64,000 nucleotides of DNA from Piromyces finnis (taxonomy: Eukaryota > Neocallimastigomycota > Neocallimastigomycetes > Neocallimastigales > Neocallimastigaceae): the NCBI GenBank assembly GCA_002104945.1, contig MCFH01000048.1, positions 124,001 to 188,000 of the forward strand. The letters run 5' to 3'. Made by a program: the position numbers and the translations under genes. Of this stretch, positions 1 through 9,109 are shown in pieces; position 1 is the first letter of the stretch, and each line of letters starts with the position of its first letter. The notes beneath the pieces are model-generated. The model was not told the DNA's origin, made no database searches, and was given only the letters and a program-made list of their open reading frames with translations.

Positions 1-526
1 AATTACTAGCATCAGTTTCTACAATAAATTGTTTATTACTATCCGCATGTTTCAGAATAGGAGCTGACGTGAACAAAGTTTTTAATAAAATAAAAGCGTC
101 CTGATCTTCTTTCCCCCAGTTAAAAGCAACATTTTTTCTAGTGAGTTTGTGAAGAGGGTTTGCAATTTTAGCAAAGTCTTTAATAAAAATTCTGTAGTAG
201 TTGCATAGACCGATAAAAGACTGAACCTCTTTAACATTCTTGGGAACCGGCCAATCGAGAATTGCTTTAACTTTATTCTCATCCATTTGCAACCCATCTT
301 TTGAAATGACATAACCAAGAAAAGTGGTTTTCTTAACATCAAACTCACATTTTTCTAATTTAACATAAAGATTATTTTCAAGTAGTTTCTTAAGTACCTT
401 TTTAACATGCTCATGATGTTCTTCGATATTATTAGAATAAATAAGGATATCATCAATATATGAGATAACAAAATCATCTAAATAATCACTAAGAACATCG
501 TTAATAAAGTGTTGAAAGGTTGCAGG
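1..526 (-). pseudogene. Gypsy element A, RT/RNase H part of pol (3' piece of split ORF)
   Basis: The minus strand encodes the second half of a Ty3/gypsy reverse transcriptase (YIDD motif, encoded near 435-455) and the start of the RNase H domain (FIVETDASN near the window edge). It is almost identical to the matching part of element C (32185-33470). The reading frame continues from the fragment at 6594-8693; the two halves were one ORF until element B inserted at 526/527 with a 5-bp duplication gcagg (522-526 and 6589-6593). The rest of pol (RNase H, integrase, 3' LTR) lies beyond the left edge. Non-functional as it stands because of the insertion, but no other break is visible. Confidence 0.93.
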
Positions 527-554
527 TGTAACGAATCATAGAAATTAGTAACCT

Positions 555-625
555 GTCTTAGTGGTTAGTAACTAAGACCTTGGTTTGAACTACTCGAGTT
601 CGAAACCTCATTAATATCTTTTTTT
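555..625 (+). promoter_or_regulatory. tRNA-like Pol III promoter module inside LTR B
   Basis: An A-box-like stretch TAGTGGTTAGTA (559-570) sits in a hairpin (GTCTTAG 555-561 with CTAAGAC 572-578). A B-box-like GTTCGAAAC lies at 598-606, and a run of seven T (619-625) could terminate Pol III. Boxes and spacing resemble a tRNA-Glu/Asp-type gene but there is no acceptor stem or CCA end, so it is not a tRNA gene. The same module recurs at 6210-6280 and, in a strongly diverged LTR, at 11102-11157 (minus strand). Confidence 0.7.
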
Positions 626-732
626 AATTATTAAAATATTTTATAACGAAATTTTACCAAAGAAGATAATTTCTGATTGGCTTAAAAAATTAAGTTGTAA
701 AATTTTTATAAATTTACTTTTAAAAACTTTTA

Positions 733-784
733 TATAAATACGAGTGAAATTTCTCAAAAAATTATTTTGAATTCGAGTTTTTAT
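733..784 (+). promoter_or_regulatory. Core promoter and RNA start region of element B
   Basis: TATAAATA (733-740) is followed 42 bp further on by GAGTTTTTAT (775-784). That ten-mer is the reverse complement of 934-943, so transcription starting here would give an RNA able to prime itself, as in fission yeast Tf1. The start position is inferred, not measured. Confidence 0.65.
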
Positions 785-933
785 TAACAAAAAATTTTAT
801 AATAAAAATAAAATTATTAAACACTAACCTGTTATAATTTTGTTAAGTGTTCAATAATAAAATTTTTATTTGCTTTTATTATTTTCCTTTTTATATATTT
901 GTGTTTTTATTTATTGAACATTAGTTCTTTACA

Positions 934-943
934 ATAAAAACTC
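934..943 (+). other. Self-priming primer-binding site of element B
   Basis: The sequence directly after the 5' LTR, ATAAAAACTC, has no TGG start as expected for tRNA 3'-end priming. It is a perfect reverse complement of 775-784 within the LTR. See element C (29711-29721) and element E (20639-20649) for the same arrangement. Confidence 0.7.
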
Positions 944-1641
944 CTAAAATATATAATAACACCTTAGTGTTTAAAAAAGGAAGAATTTTTAATTTATTAA
1001 AAAATTAAGTAAGTCAGTGAAGCTTATTTTAACAATAAGGGTACTGAAAACAAAAGTAAAACCCACAGTTATTATAAGGGGAGCGCCAGGACGCTTAATT
1101 TAATAATAAAGAAAAAATTCATTTTCTAATAAAACGTTTTCTACTTTTAATAAATAAAATTAAATTTTATTTATTATTCTTTGAAAAATATAATAAAATA
1201 ACAAAGAAGTTAGGATTCAATAACTCCCTTAGCGTGGATAGTTGGACACCTATACGTAATACTTTGTTGTTTAGATATTATTAATAATCGGGGAATTAAA
1301 CCTATTTTTTTCTTTCCGCTTAATTAAGTAAGTGACAATAAAGAAACTAATACCGTTAATTCCTTTTATTGAAAATTTTCATTTCCAATATTAACAATTG
1401 ATAATATCTACGTTATCAACAAAGAGCTACAAGGGACCTAGTATTGAATACTAATAAAATTAAATATTTGATGGTCCAATACTATTTAATTTGACTCTTT
1501 GTCTATATTTAAAATATTTTAATCAATAAATAATAATAAAGATTTAATTTTTTTTCTCTTTCTTAATTTCTTCAAACATAACTTTATCTTAATTTACATA
1601 ATTATTATTTTCAAATAATTATATTTTTTTAATTTTAATGG
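944..1641 (+). other. Untranslated leader of element B
   Basis: About 700 bp with stops in all frames and several short inverted repeats. An ATG at 1638 lies one frame away from the Gag-Pol frame. I see splice-donor-like gtaagt strings near 1008 and 1327, but no convincing intron. Confidence 0.6.
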
Positions 1642-1683
1642 AAGGACAAATATCTCAAAGGTTTCTTAGCCAAAATAGAACTT

Positions 1684-4600
1684 GTGTTTCTCCTTTATCC
1701 CGAAAGATATCAAGATGAAGAGAGCAAGGTTATCTACCTGATTTCTCGCCTTTATGGAAATGCATTAAATTGGGCCGCTACGCTTATTGACAACCATGAT
1801 CCATGTCTGACCAACTACCAAGCATTCAAGGAAAGACTAAAGGCATTCTATGGGAACAATGATGCAGTCTACGTAGCCAATCAAATGCTACGTACTCTCA
1901 AGCAACATCGTTTGGGCGGCATCAGAGGATACATCCTTGAATTTAACAAATACTCTGATGAATCTAACTGGAATGAAGAGGCTAAGATGGATGCTTTTAT
2001 CGCTGGGCTCAACCAAGAAGTTGCAATGAAGATATTAGAGATGTTCCCAGGACCAAGAGATTTGTTTTCCCTCCAAACTATTGCAGCTAGAATAGACTCC
2101 AGACTTGCTACCAGGGGATTATTTTTTGACAAAAATACTAAGGGACCAAGTTCTAATTCCAGCAATGGCTCCAGAAAGGCTTCCACAAATCTAAAAGAAC
2201 ATCCCAAGAAGAAAAGATACTTTGGTCCGTTATCCAAGGAAGAAAAAGAAAGAAGAAGTAAGGAAAACTTATGTGTCTATTGTGGATCTCCAGGACACCA
2301 ACTGAAAGATTGTCATAAGAGAAGAAATAAAAACTCAGCATTCGAATCTTTAGTTTCTCTACAAAATAATTCTACCAATTCCAAGAAAAATCAACAAGAT
2401 AGGGTAACCTCAAATTTTAAATTATCGTTTGAACTAGACACAAAAATTCTTATAGACTCCGGTTCTACACTTAATCTAATAGATGTCGACTATTGCAACG
2501 ATCACAATATTCCCTACCACTATGAAGAAGATTTACCCAACGTATTCGGTATTGGTGGTAGCCAAAAACTGTTCGGAGTTACTCCACCTCTTAATCTTCG
2601 CTACATGGATCACCTATGCCGTACTGTCTTTTACGTTACTGATCTACCTGTATATCCTTGTATTCTAGGTCTACGTTGGCTTAAGGAACATAATCCAAGT
2701 ATTGACTTTGAAAATAATAAATTATCCTTTGGTTCTTCATATTGCTTGGATCATTGTATGACTCTCCCTTCGAATGTTCCCGAATTCCATCAGGAAACTT
2801 CTGTTTTTTCTACTGATTGCAATAACTCTTCTTCCGTTTCTTTGCCTATTTTTATTGACAAACCTAAATCTTCTTTTTCAAATTCTAAGTTATCTCATTC
2901 TCGTAATCCCAAAGAAAATCGTTCTAAATCTGTCTTAATTAACAATGAATCTTTTAACGATCCTTTATCACAAGAGACTTGTACTGTCATGGCTTCTAAT
3001 ATATCTCTTTCTAAAGTTGATTCTTGTTCACCAAAAAACTCTTTTAAAGACTCAAATCCTACTACTAAACTTCCGAAGGAATTAGAATCATATATGGACG
3101 TCTTTAGCGAATCTTCTGCTGATCGATTACCACCCCATCGTCCTTATGATTGCCAAATAAACCTAATCGAAAATGCCAAGCTATTTTATGGACCAATCTA
3201 CCCACTAACAGACGAAGAAACAAGAGTTTTGAAGGATTATATCGATGATAACCTCAAAAAGGGTTTCATTAGGAAATCCAAATCTCCTGCTGGTGCGCCT
3301 GTACTTTTCGTTCCTAAAAAGAATGGTGAACTCCGTCTTTGTCAAGATTATAGGGAACTCAACAAAATTACCATTAGAGATTCCTATCCTCTACCTCTGA
3401 TTCAAGATATGTTAGAGCATCTTGGTAAAGCGAAAATCTTCTCAAAACTGGATTTACGATCAGCATATAACTTGGTCCGAATCAAAAAGGGTGATGAATA
3501 TAAAACAGCTTTCACCTGCAAATTCGGCCACTTTGAATACCTGGTAATGCCATTCGGACTGAAAAACGCCCCGGCTGTTTTTCAGCATTTTATCAATGAT
3601 GTTCTGGAAAATATTCTAGGGATTTTTGTTTATTCATATATTGACGATTTAATTATTTTTTCTGAAAACCATAAATCCCACATTAAGCACGTTATCGAAG
3701 TCCTGGATCGCTTAAGAAATGCTGGTCTTTATGCTAAGCTTGAAAAGTGTGAATTCTTTGTTTCCTCTATTGATTTCCTTGGTCATCGGATATCCTCTGA
3801 AGGTATACATATGGACCCCAATAAAGTTTCTGCTATTATTAATTGGCCAGTTCCGTCCAGTGTCAAGGAAGTTCAATCTTTTATTGGCCTAGCCAACTAC
3901 TATCGTCGGTTTATTCCTAATTTTGCCAAAGTTGCACAACCCCTTCACAGACTACTTCGTAAAAACGTTAAATTTGATTTTTCCTCTGAAGCTCTTGATG
4001 CATTTAATACCATTAAATCATTAATTTCATCTGCTCCCATCCTGTCTCACCCAAATCGTGATCTTCCCTTTATTGTTGAAACCGACTCTAGCAACTTTGC
4101 TATAGGAGCAGTTCTGTCTCAAAAATCTCCTGATGATAAAATGATCCATCCTGTCGCTTTCTATTCAAGATCTCTTACTTCCGCTGAAAGAAACTATCCT
4201 ATATACGATAAAGAACTTTTAGCTATTGTTAATGCTCTTGAAACTTGGCGACATTTTCTCAAAGGTGCTTTAACCCCGTTTACTATTTATTCAGATCATC
4301 GAAACTTACTATATCAAAAGAAACCGGAAAAAATGTCACAACGTCTTGTTCGTTGGGCCCTTTTCCTTTCCGAATTTAACTTTAAAATTCTCTACCGCTC
4401 TGGTTCATCAAATGGTAAACCTGATGCGCTTTCACGAAGACCTGATTATATGGATTCCTCTCTTCCTTCTGATGCTCCTTTTTCGGTTTTACGCCCTGAG
4501 AATTTCTGCGCTTTGATTTGTTCCATTTCTTCTCTTAATGATAAAATATTATCTGAATATGTGAACGACTCTTTTTACATTGACATTTGCAATTTTCTTG

Positions 4601-5955
4601 AAAATAAGAATCTCCCAGCTCCACATCCACAAAGTAATAAATTCTCCCTTAGTAATAGTTTTCTTCTTTTTGATAATAGAATATATGTCCCTTTAAAATG
4701 CCGTCCTTCCGTTTTGAAACTCTGTCATGATTCCCCCTCTGCCGGTCATTTTGGTATCCGCAAAACTATTTCTTTGATCTCTCGTGACTTTTGGTGGCCA
4801 TCCATTTCTATTGATGTTAAGAATTATATCCGATCTTGCGAGATTTGTTGCCGCTCCAAGCCTTCTCGTCATAAACCATATGGTTTACTTCAACCCCTTG
4901 AGATTAGTGACCATCCTTGGGCTTCTATTTCTATGGATTTCATTACTGACCTCCCTCCTTCGGATGGTTTTAACACTATTCTTGTTGTAGTTGACCGCCT
5001 TACTAAAATGTGCCACCTCATTCCCTTTAAAGGTATTCCTTCTGCTTCTGATACTGCTTTTGCTTTTTTGAATTATATTTTCAAAATTCACGGTCTCCCC
5101 TCTGAAATTATTTCCGATAGAGGCGCGCAATTCACTTCGAAATTTTGGAAATCTATTTGCCAATCTTTGGACGTCAATGTTAAATATTCTTCACCATATC
5201 ATCATCAATCCAATGGCCAAACGGAGAGGGTAAACTCCGTTGTTGAACAATATTTAAGATGCTTTTCTAATTATAAAGGAACAAATTGGATCAACTTTCT
5301 TCCATTGGCAGAATTCAGTTACAATAATGCTGTTCAAGACTCAACAAAATTCTCACCATTCTTCCTAAATTATGGTTATCATCCAAAATACTCTCCGGTA
5401 ATTCCTGACCAAACGAATGTTCCAAGAGCTGAAGAATTTACAAGAGACTTTGAAGACCTAATGGAGAAACTAAAAGAAAACTTAAAGAAAGCCATCCAAG
5501 TTCAAAAGAAATACGCCGACAAGTATAGACAAGAACCTCCGACATTCAAGACTGGTGACAAAGTATGGTTGGATAGCTCCTTGATAATTCATAAAGGAAA
5601 TAAAAAATTTAATCCTAGGAAACTTGGCCCGTTTAGGATAATTAGTAAAATCTCTAATCTCACTTATAAATTAGAATTACCAAAATCGCTGAAGATTTAC
5701 CCAATTGTTCATGTTTCAAACCTAGAACCGTATTATGAAGATAGTTTTGGAAGAATCAAAGATCCACCTCCACCTATAATAGTAAATGAAGAAGAAGAAT
5801 ACGAAGTAGAAGAAATACTTGATAAAAGGAAGCATTATGGGAAGATTCAATATCTAATAAAATGGAAAGGTTATCCGCTTTCAGAAGCATCTTGGGAACC
5901 TGAAAGTAATTTAAACTGCGATGAACTAATTAAAAACTTTAATAATTCACATTAG
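1684..5955 (+). CDS. Gag-Pol polyprotein of gypsy chromovirus B
   Basis: A single 1423-codon frame encodes a Gag capsid region, a zinc knuckle (CVYCGSPGHQLKDC, about residues 196-209), aspartic protease (LIDSGS, about 257), reverse transcriptase (YIDD, about 651), RNase H (about 796-870), integrase with an HHCC zinc finger (about 1013-1060) and D-D-E residues (SMDFITD, ISDRGAQF, GQTERVN), and a C-terminal chromodomain (about 1373-1415, with YLIKWKGY and SWEPE). The order PR-RT-RH-IN is that of Ty3/gypsy, and the chromodomain marks a chromovirus, a domain that in known elements reads histone marks to direct integration. The start is unclear: the frame is open back to 1639 and the homologous Gag residues (KGFLAKIELVF) begin before 1684, but there is no in-frame ATG; the ATG at 1638 is out of frame. 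A small frameshift, an intron or a non-ATG start could explain this. No internal stop is present. Confidence 0.95.
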   Translation: MFLLYPERYQDEESKVIYLISRLYGNALNWAATLIDNHDPCLTNYQAFKERLKAFYGNNDAVYVANQMLRTLKQHRLGGIRGYILEFNKYSDESNWNEEAKMDAFIAGLNQEVAMKILEMFPGPRDLFSLQTIAARIDSRLATRGLFFDKNTKGPSSNSSNGSRKASTNLKEHPKKKRYFGPLSKEEKERRSKENLCVYCGSPGHQLKDCHKRRNKNSAFESLVSLQNNSTNSKKNQQDRVTSNFKLSFELDTKILIDSGSTLNLIDVDYCNDHNIPYHYEEDLPNVFGIGGSQKLFGVTPPLNLRYMDHLCRTVFYVTDLPVYPCILGLRWLKEHNPSIDFENNKLSFGSSYCLDHCMTLPSNVPEFHQETSVFSTDCNNSSSVSLPIFIDKPKSSFSNSKLSHSRNPKENRSKSVLINNESFNDPLSQETCTVMASNISLSKVDSCSPKNSFKDSNPTTKLPKELESYMDVFSESSADRLPPHRPYDCQINLIENAKLFYGPIYPLTDEETRVLKDYIDDNLKKGFIRKSKSPAGAPVLFVPKKNGELRLCQDYRELNKITIRDSYPLPLIQDMLEHLGKAKIFSKLDLRSAYNLVRIKKGDEYKTAFTCKFGHFEYLVMPFGLKNAPAVFQHFINDVLENILGIFVYSYIDDLIIFSENHKSHIKHVIEVLDRLRNAGLYAKLEKCEFFVSSIDFLGHRISSEGIHMDPNKVSAIINWPVPSSVKEVQSFIGLANYYRRFIPNFAKVAQPLHRLLRKNVKFDFSSEALDAFNTIKSLISSAPILSHPNRDLPFIVETDSSNFAIGAVLSQKSPDDKMIHPVAFYSRSLTSAERNYPIYDKELLAIVNALETWRHFLKGALTPFTIYSDHRNLLYQKKPEKMSQRLVRWALFLSEFNFKILYRSGSSNGKPDALSRRPDYMDSSLPSDAPFSVLRPENFCALICSISSLNDKILSEYVNDSFYIDICNFLENKNLPAPHPQSNKFSLSNSFLLFDNRIYVPLKCRPSVLKLCHDSPSAGHFGIRKTISLISRDFWWPSISIDVKNYIRSCEICCRSKPSRHKPYGLLQPLEISDHPWASISMDFITDLPPSDGFNTILVVVDRLTKMCHLIPFKGIPSASDTAFAFLNYIFKIHGLPSEIISDRGAQFTSKFWKSICQSLDVNVKYSSPYHHQSNGQTERVNSVVEQYLRCFSNYKGTNWINFLPLAEFSYNNAVQDSTKFSPFFLNYGYHPKYSPVIPDQTNVPRAEEFTRDFEDLMEKLKENLKKAIQVQKKYADKYRQEPPTFKTGDKVWLDSSLIIHKGNKKFNPRKLGPFRIISKISNLTYKLELPKSLKIYPIVHVSNLEPYYEDSFGRIKDPPPPIIVNEEEEYEVEEILDKRKHYGKIQYLIKWKGYPLSEASWEPESNLNCDELIKNFNNSH

Positions 5956-6181
5956 TAATAGTTATTAATTTAAAAAAAAAAAAAATTAGTAATTGATAAG
6001 AGAAAAAGAGAATAGAAAATAGAAAATGAAAAAATATATTTATAATTTAATATTCATGTAATTTAAAAAAAAAAAAAAAATTTTTCAAAATGTATTCACT
6101 CGTTTCAATTATTTCTTTTATAATAAATTAACAAATAAATTTAGTTGATTCGTCTGGTATCCGAATCCTGGAGGAGGACCA
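5956..6181 (+). other. 3' untranslated region and polypurine tract of element B
   Basis: The stop codon is followed by A-runs and AT-rich sequence, then the polypurine tract gaggaggacca (6171-6181), the expected plus-strand primer, directly against the 3' LTR. Confidence 0.8.
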
Positions 6182-6588
6182 TGTAACGAATCATAGAAAT
6201 TAGTAACCTGTCTTAGTGGTTAGTAACTAAGACCTTGGTTTGAACTACTCGAGTTCGAAACCTCATTAATATCTTTTTTTAATTATTAAAATATTTTATA
6301 ACGAAATTTTACCAAAGAAGATAATTTCTGATTGGCTTAAAAAATTAAGTTGTAAAATTTTTATAAATTTACTTTTAAAAACTTTTATATAAATACGAGT
6401 GAAATTTCTCAAAAAATTATTTTGAATTCGAGTTTTTATTAACAAAAAATTTTATAATAAAAATAAAATTATTAAACACTAACCTGTTATAATTTTGTTA
6501 AGTGTTCAATAATAAAATTTTTATTTGCTTTTATTATTTTCCTTTTTATATATTTGTGTTTTTATTTATTGAACATTAGTTCTTTACA
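6182..6588 (+). repeat. 3' LTR of element B
   Basis: I read it as base-for-base the same as 527-933, including the Pol III module (A-box 6214-6225, B-box 6253-6261, T-run 6274-6280). Followed by the target duplication gcagg (6589-6593). Confidence 0.95.
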
Positions 6589-8693
6589 GCAGGTGCATTC
6601 TTTAATCCAAAAGGCATAACCAGATATTCAAAATGACCATACCTAGTACGAAAAGCCGTTTTGTATTCATCACCTTCTTTAATACGAACAAGATTATAAG
6701 CGGATTTAAGGTCTAGTTTGGTAAAAATCTTAGCATTTTTTACCCTATCCAAAAGGTCACTTATTAAAGGTAAGGGATATGAATTACGAATTGTAATATC
6801 ATTCAACCTTCTATAATCAATACAAAGTCTTAAGGAACCGTCCTTCTTTTTAACAAACAAAATTGGGGCACCAGCAGGAGACGATGATTTCCTAATAAAA
6901 CCTTTATTTAAATTTTCATCTATATATTTTTTAAGTTCCTCTCTTTCAACTTCAGTTAATGGATACAAGGGTCCATAAAATAAAGTTGAATCATCCTTAA
7001 GTTTGATTTCACAATCATAAGGTCTATGAGGAGGTAACACTTCACAATTTTTTTCGTTAAACACTTCACTAAATTCTAAATATTGGGTTGGTACGGCGAC
7101 CAATTTATCTTTATTAATATTCTTTTCATTATTATTATTATTACTACATGATTCATTATCATTATTACATGTTTCATTAATTTTCGTTACAATACATTTA
7201 ACTTTTTTATTAAAACTAATATATTCATCATCGCTGTCATCTTCATCATTAATGGTTCTAACAAGGCGGCCTTTGACATATTCTTTTTCTTCATGGTTTG
7301 GGACGGAGGGATCTACTTTCGGTTTTTTGGTTAAGCTTCGGTCGAGAACATCATGATCTAATTGATCATTCTTGGACTTCTTTCTTGGTTTTCTTTTTCT
7401 TTTACCTTTGTTACAGTGTCTGGCACAATAACCAGAACTAAAAGCGATTTTCTTAGAGTCATAGAAAGCATTTGGATTATGCTTCTTTATCCACGGCAAA
7501 CCAAGAATAACATCAACACCAGGGACTTGTAATCCATAAAGTTGAATTACTTCGAAGTGATTTTTGCATCGGAGCATACACTTCTCGGTCCTTTCCCATA
7601 CACTTACAACTCCATCACTAACACCTGATACACGGAATGGTTCTACCTTTTCCAACTTAATACCAAGGTCTTCAGCAAGACTTGGATTAATGAAATTCAA
7701 TTCAGAACCGGAATCAATTAAAACCTTAATTTTAACTTCTGAAACTTCATTGGTACTCAAGTAAAAATCCACAAGGTTTAAATCACTTTTCACTCCCTTG
7801 ACTCCAACTTTGTAAATTTTTGGATTAACAATTTTTGGAGTCCTTTCTTTAACAATTCTTAACACTTTTCTGGGCTTTACTCTATTAGGACAATTAAATT
7901 TTAAATGTCCTGGCTGTTTACAAAGAAAACATAGTCCTTTTTTCTTTTCTTCTTCAAAGTTGTCTATGTTTTCATTGTAATTTTTACTTGATCCTTGGAT
8001 ATTCACATACCTTCTACGCTTGTTTTCTCTACTAATTCTAAATACATCCACATCCATAGGATCATCAGCCCTTCTTCCATTAAAATAAAATTCACTAAGC
8101 GAATTCCTTTTCATCATATCTTCAACTAAAATAGTTGAAGAAATCAATTGTTCAATTGAAGTTGGGTTTGATTCAATGAAAGCCAACTTCTCCCTAAGTG
8201 GTGGTAGTAAACCTTTCAGAAACATGTAGATTTTTGCACTATCATTAAAGCTTGAATTTTGGCTAATATGTTGAAACTCGGTAATGTAATCTAATACCTG
8301 ACCAAGTTTCCTTTGGCGAATATTATCTAATTTACCGTTAGCTACAACGGTATCGTATCTATAACTGCCAAAGTTAGCCTTCAACCTATCTACAAATTCA
8401 TCATAATGATTTAAAACCCCACTATTATTCTTCATCAACACTGAAGCCCATTCCAACGGTTTACCAGAGAAGTATGATATAACAAAGTCGACCTTGACTC
8501 GATCTGTATTATACAGTGCCGGTCGAGTACGAAATACCAACTCAACTCTGGTTAAAAATCCATCCAATTCTCTTTGTTTACCAGAAAATACCGGCGGAGC
8601 ATTAATAATGTTCCCCGAGTTCACAGAAACACCTACAGTTCCATCACCCATCTCCAAATTCAAACTTTCAAACTCACTAATTAAGTCCTCCAA
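6589..8693 (-). pseudogene. Gypsy element A, Gag-PR-RT part of split Gag-Pol ORF
   Basis: This is the 5' half of the element A polyprotein: capsid-like Gag, zinc knuckle ([14 protein letters not shown], about residue 255), protease (LIDSGSELN, about 326), a long acidic/asparagine linker, then RT up to the conserved [10 protein letters not shown] block, where element B interrupts it. The frame is open from a TTG at 8693, but the first ATG is at 8649-8651 (protein start MGDGTVGV), which I favour as the start because it still precedes the conserved capsid block. The same situation holds in element C. The sequence differs from C by only scattered residues, and the frame resumes at 526. Confidence 0.93.
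8498..8527 (-). other. Stem-loop within gag of element A, resembling the leader stem-loop
   Basis: CTCGA and TCGAG enclose the near-palindrome CTGTATTATACAG. The same motif in shorter form stands in the leader at 8828-8850. It is also present in element C gag at 30239-30268. Possible RNA packaging or dimerisation element; the function is a guess. Confidence 0.55.
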
Positions 8694-8749
8694 CGTTAAA
8701 TATAAAACAAAATATAAAAAATGTTTTCTTACTACTGTTTCAAGTAAGT

Positions 8750-8772
8750 AATTTTTTTTTTTTTTTTTTTTA
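8750..8772 (-). repeat. Poly(A) tract (coding strand) upstream of gag in element A
   Basis: A run of T on the plus strand reads as poly(A) just before the Gag frame. Elements C (near 29990-30002) and E (20572-20589) have comparable A-tracts at the same place. Confidence 0.7.
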
Positions 8773-8808
8773 AAAGAAAAAACTATTTCTACAAAAACGA
8801 TGTTAGTT

Positions 8809-8864
8809 AATACAAAAGTTATTCAAACTCGATCTGTTATACAGTGTCGAACAAGTTTTGTATT
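8809..8864 (-). other. Structured leader RNA element of element A
   Basis: A 9-bp perfect stem (AATACAAAA 8809-8817 with TTTTGTATT 8856-8864) encloses a smaller hairpin CTGTtatACAG. Element C has the same outer stem at 29910-29918/29957-29965 with the inner hairpin changed to CTGCtttGCAG, so a base pair is preserved by paired changes. Confidence 0.6.
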
Positions 8865-8924
8865 ATATAATAATAACATTAATCAGAGTAGTTTTGTTTT
8901 TTTTTTTTTTTAATTTCTTCTGCT

Positions 8925-9060
8925 AAGGTAGCAACAAAGTTTCTTCAATAATCTCTTGAACCAAGGTAGCAACAAAGTTTCTTCAATAATCTCTTGAACC
9001 AAGGTAGCAACAAAATTTCTTCAATAATCTCTTGAACCAAGGTAGCAACAAAGTTTCTTC
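8925..9060 (-). repeat. 38-bp tandem repeat, about 3.6 copies, in leader of element A
   Basis: Copies begin at 8925, 8963, 9001 and 9039 (partial), each starting aaggtagcaacaaagtttct on the plus strand. One copy has a single G to A change. Sister element C has a different, longer repeat at the same place. Confidence 0.92.
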
Positions 9061-9098
9061 GGGCGGTAGATATCCTAACGTACTCTTGAAGTAGTTAG

Positions 9099-9109
9099 GT
9101 AATTGTTAT
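9099..9109 (-). other. Self-priming primer-binding site of element A
   Basis: Directly downstream of the 5' LTR on the minus strand stands ATAACAATTAC. Its reverse complement GTAATTGTTAT occurs inside the LTR (plus-strand span 9232-9242), about 35 bp after a TATA box. Same as in element C. Confidence 0.75.

Larger units (their letters stand above)
527..933 (+). repeat. 5' LTR of element B
   Basis: The LTR starts TGTAACGAATC and ends TTCTTTACA. It holds a tRNA-like Pol III module near its start (555-625), a TATA box TATAAATA at 733-740 and the likely RNA start around 775 (GAGTTTTTAT). That start sequence is the exact reverse complement of the bases just after the LTR. Same length and sequence as 6182-6588. 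Confidence 0.95.
527..6588 (+). mobile_element. Gypsy element B, complete, identical LTRs, target duplication gcagg
   Basis: This is a complete Ty3/gypsy chromovirus, 6062 bp, with 407-bp LTRs at 527-933 and 6182-6588 that I read as identical, a self-priming type primer-binding site at 934-943, one long Gag-Pol ORF and a polypurine tract (gaggaggacca, 6171-6181) next to the 3' LTR. It is flanked by gcagg on both sides (522-526, 6589-6593), and removing it plus one duplication restores the sequence found uninterrupted in element C near 32165. Identical LTRs and an open pol indicate a very recent insertion; only the Gag start is doubtful. Confidence 0.95.

Noticed and set aside
545-625. Genuine tRNA gene in LTR B
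   Set aside because: A- and B-boxes and terminator are present, but there is no 7-bp acceptor stem and no proper anticodon arm.
4885-5163. Antisense ORFs within pol genes (also near 1881, 7564, 26773, 27185, 28644, 31002)
   Set aside because: They overlap well-supported pol or gag frames on the other strand and have no domain of their own.
8925-9060. CRISPR-like array
   Set aside because: The repeat units are directly abutting without variable spacers, in a retrotransposon leader of a eukaryote.
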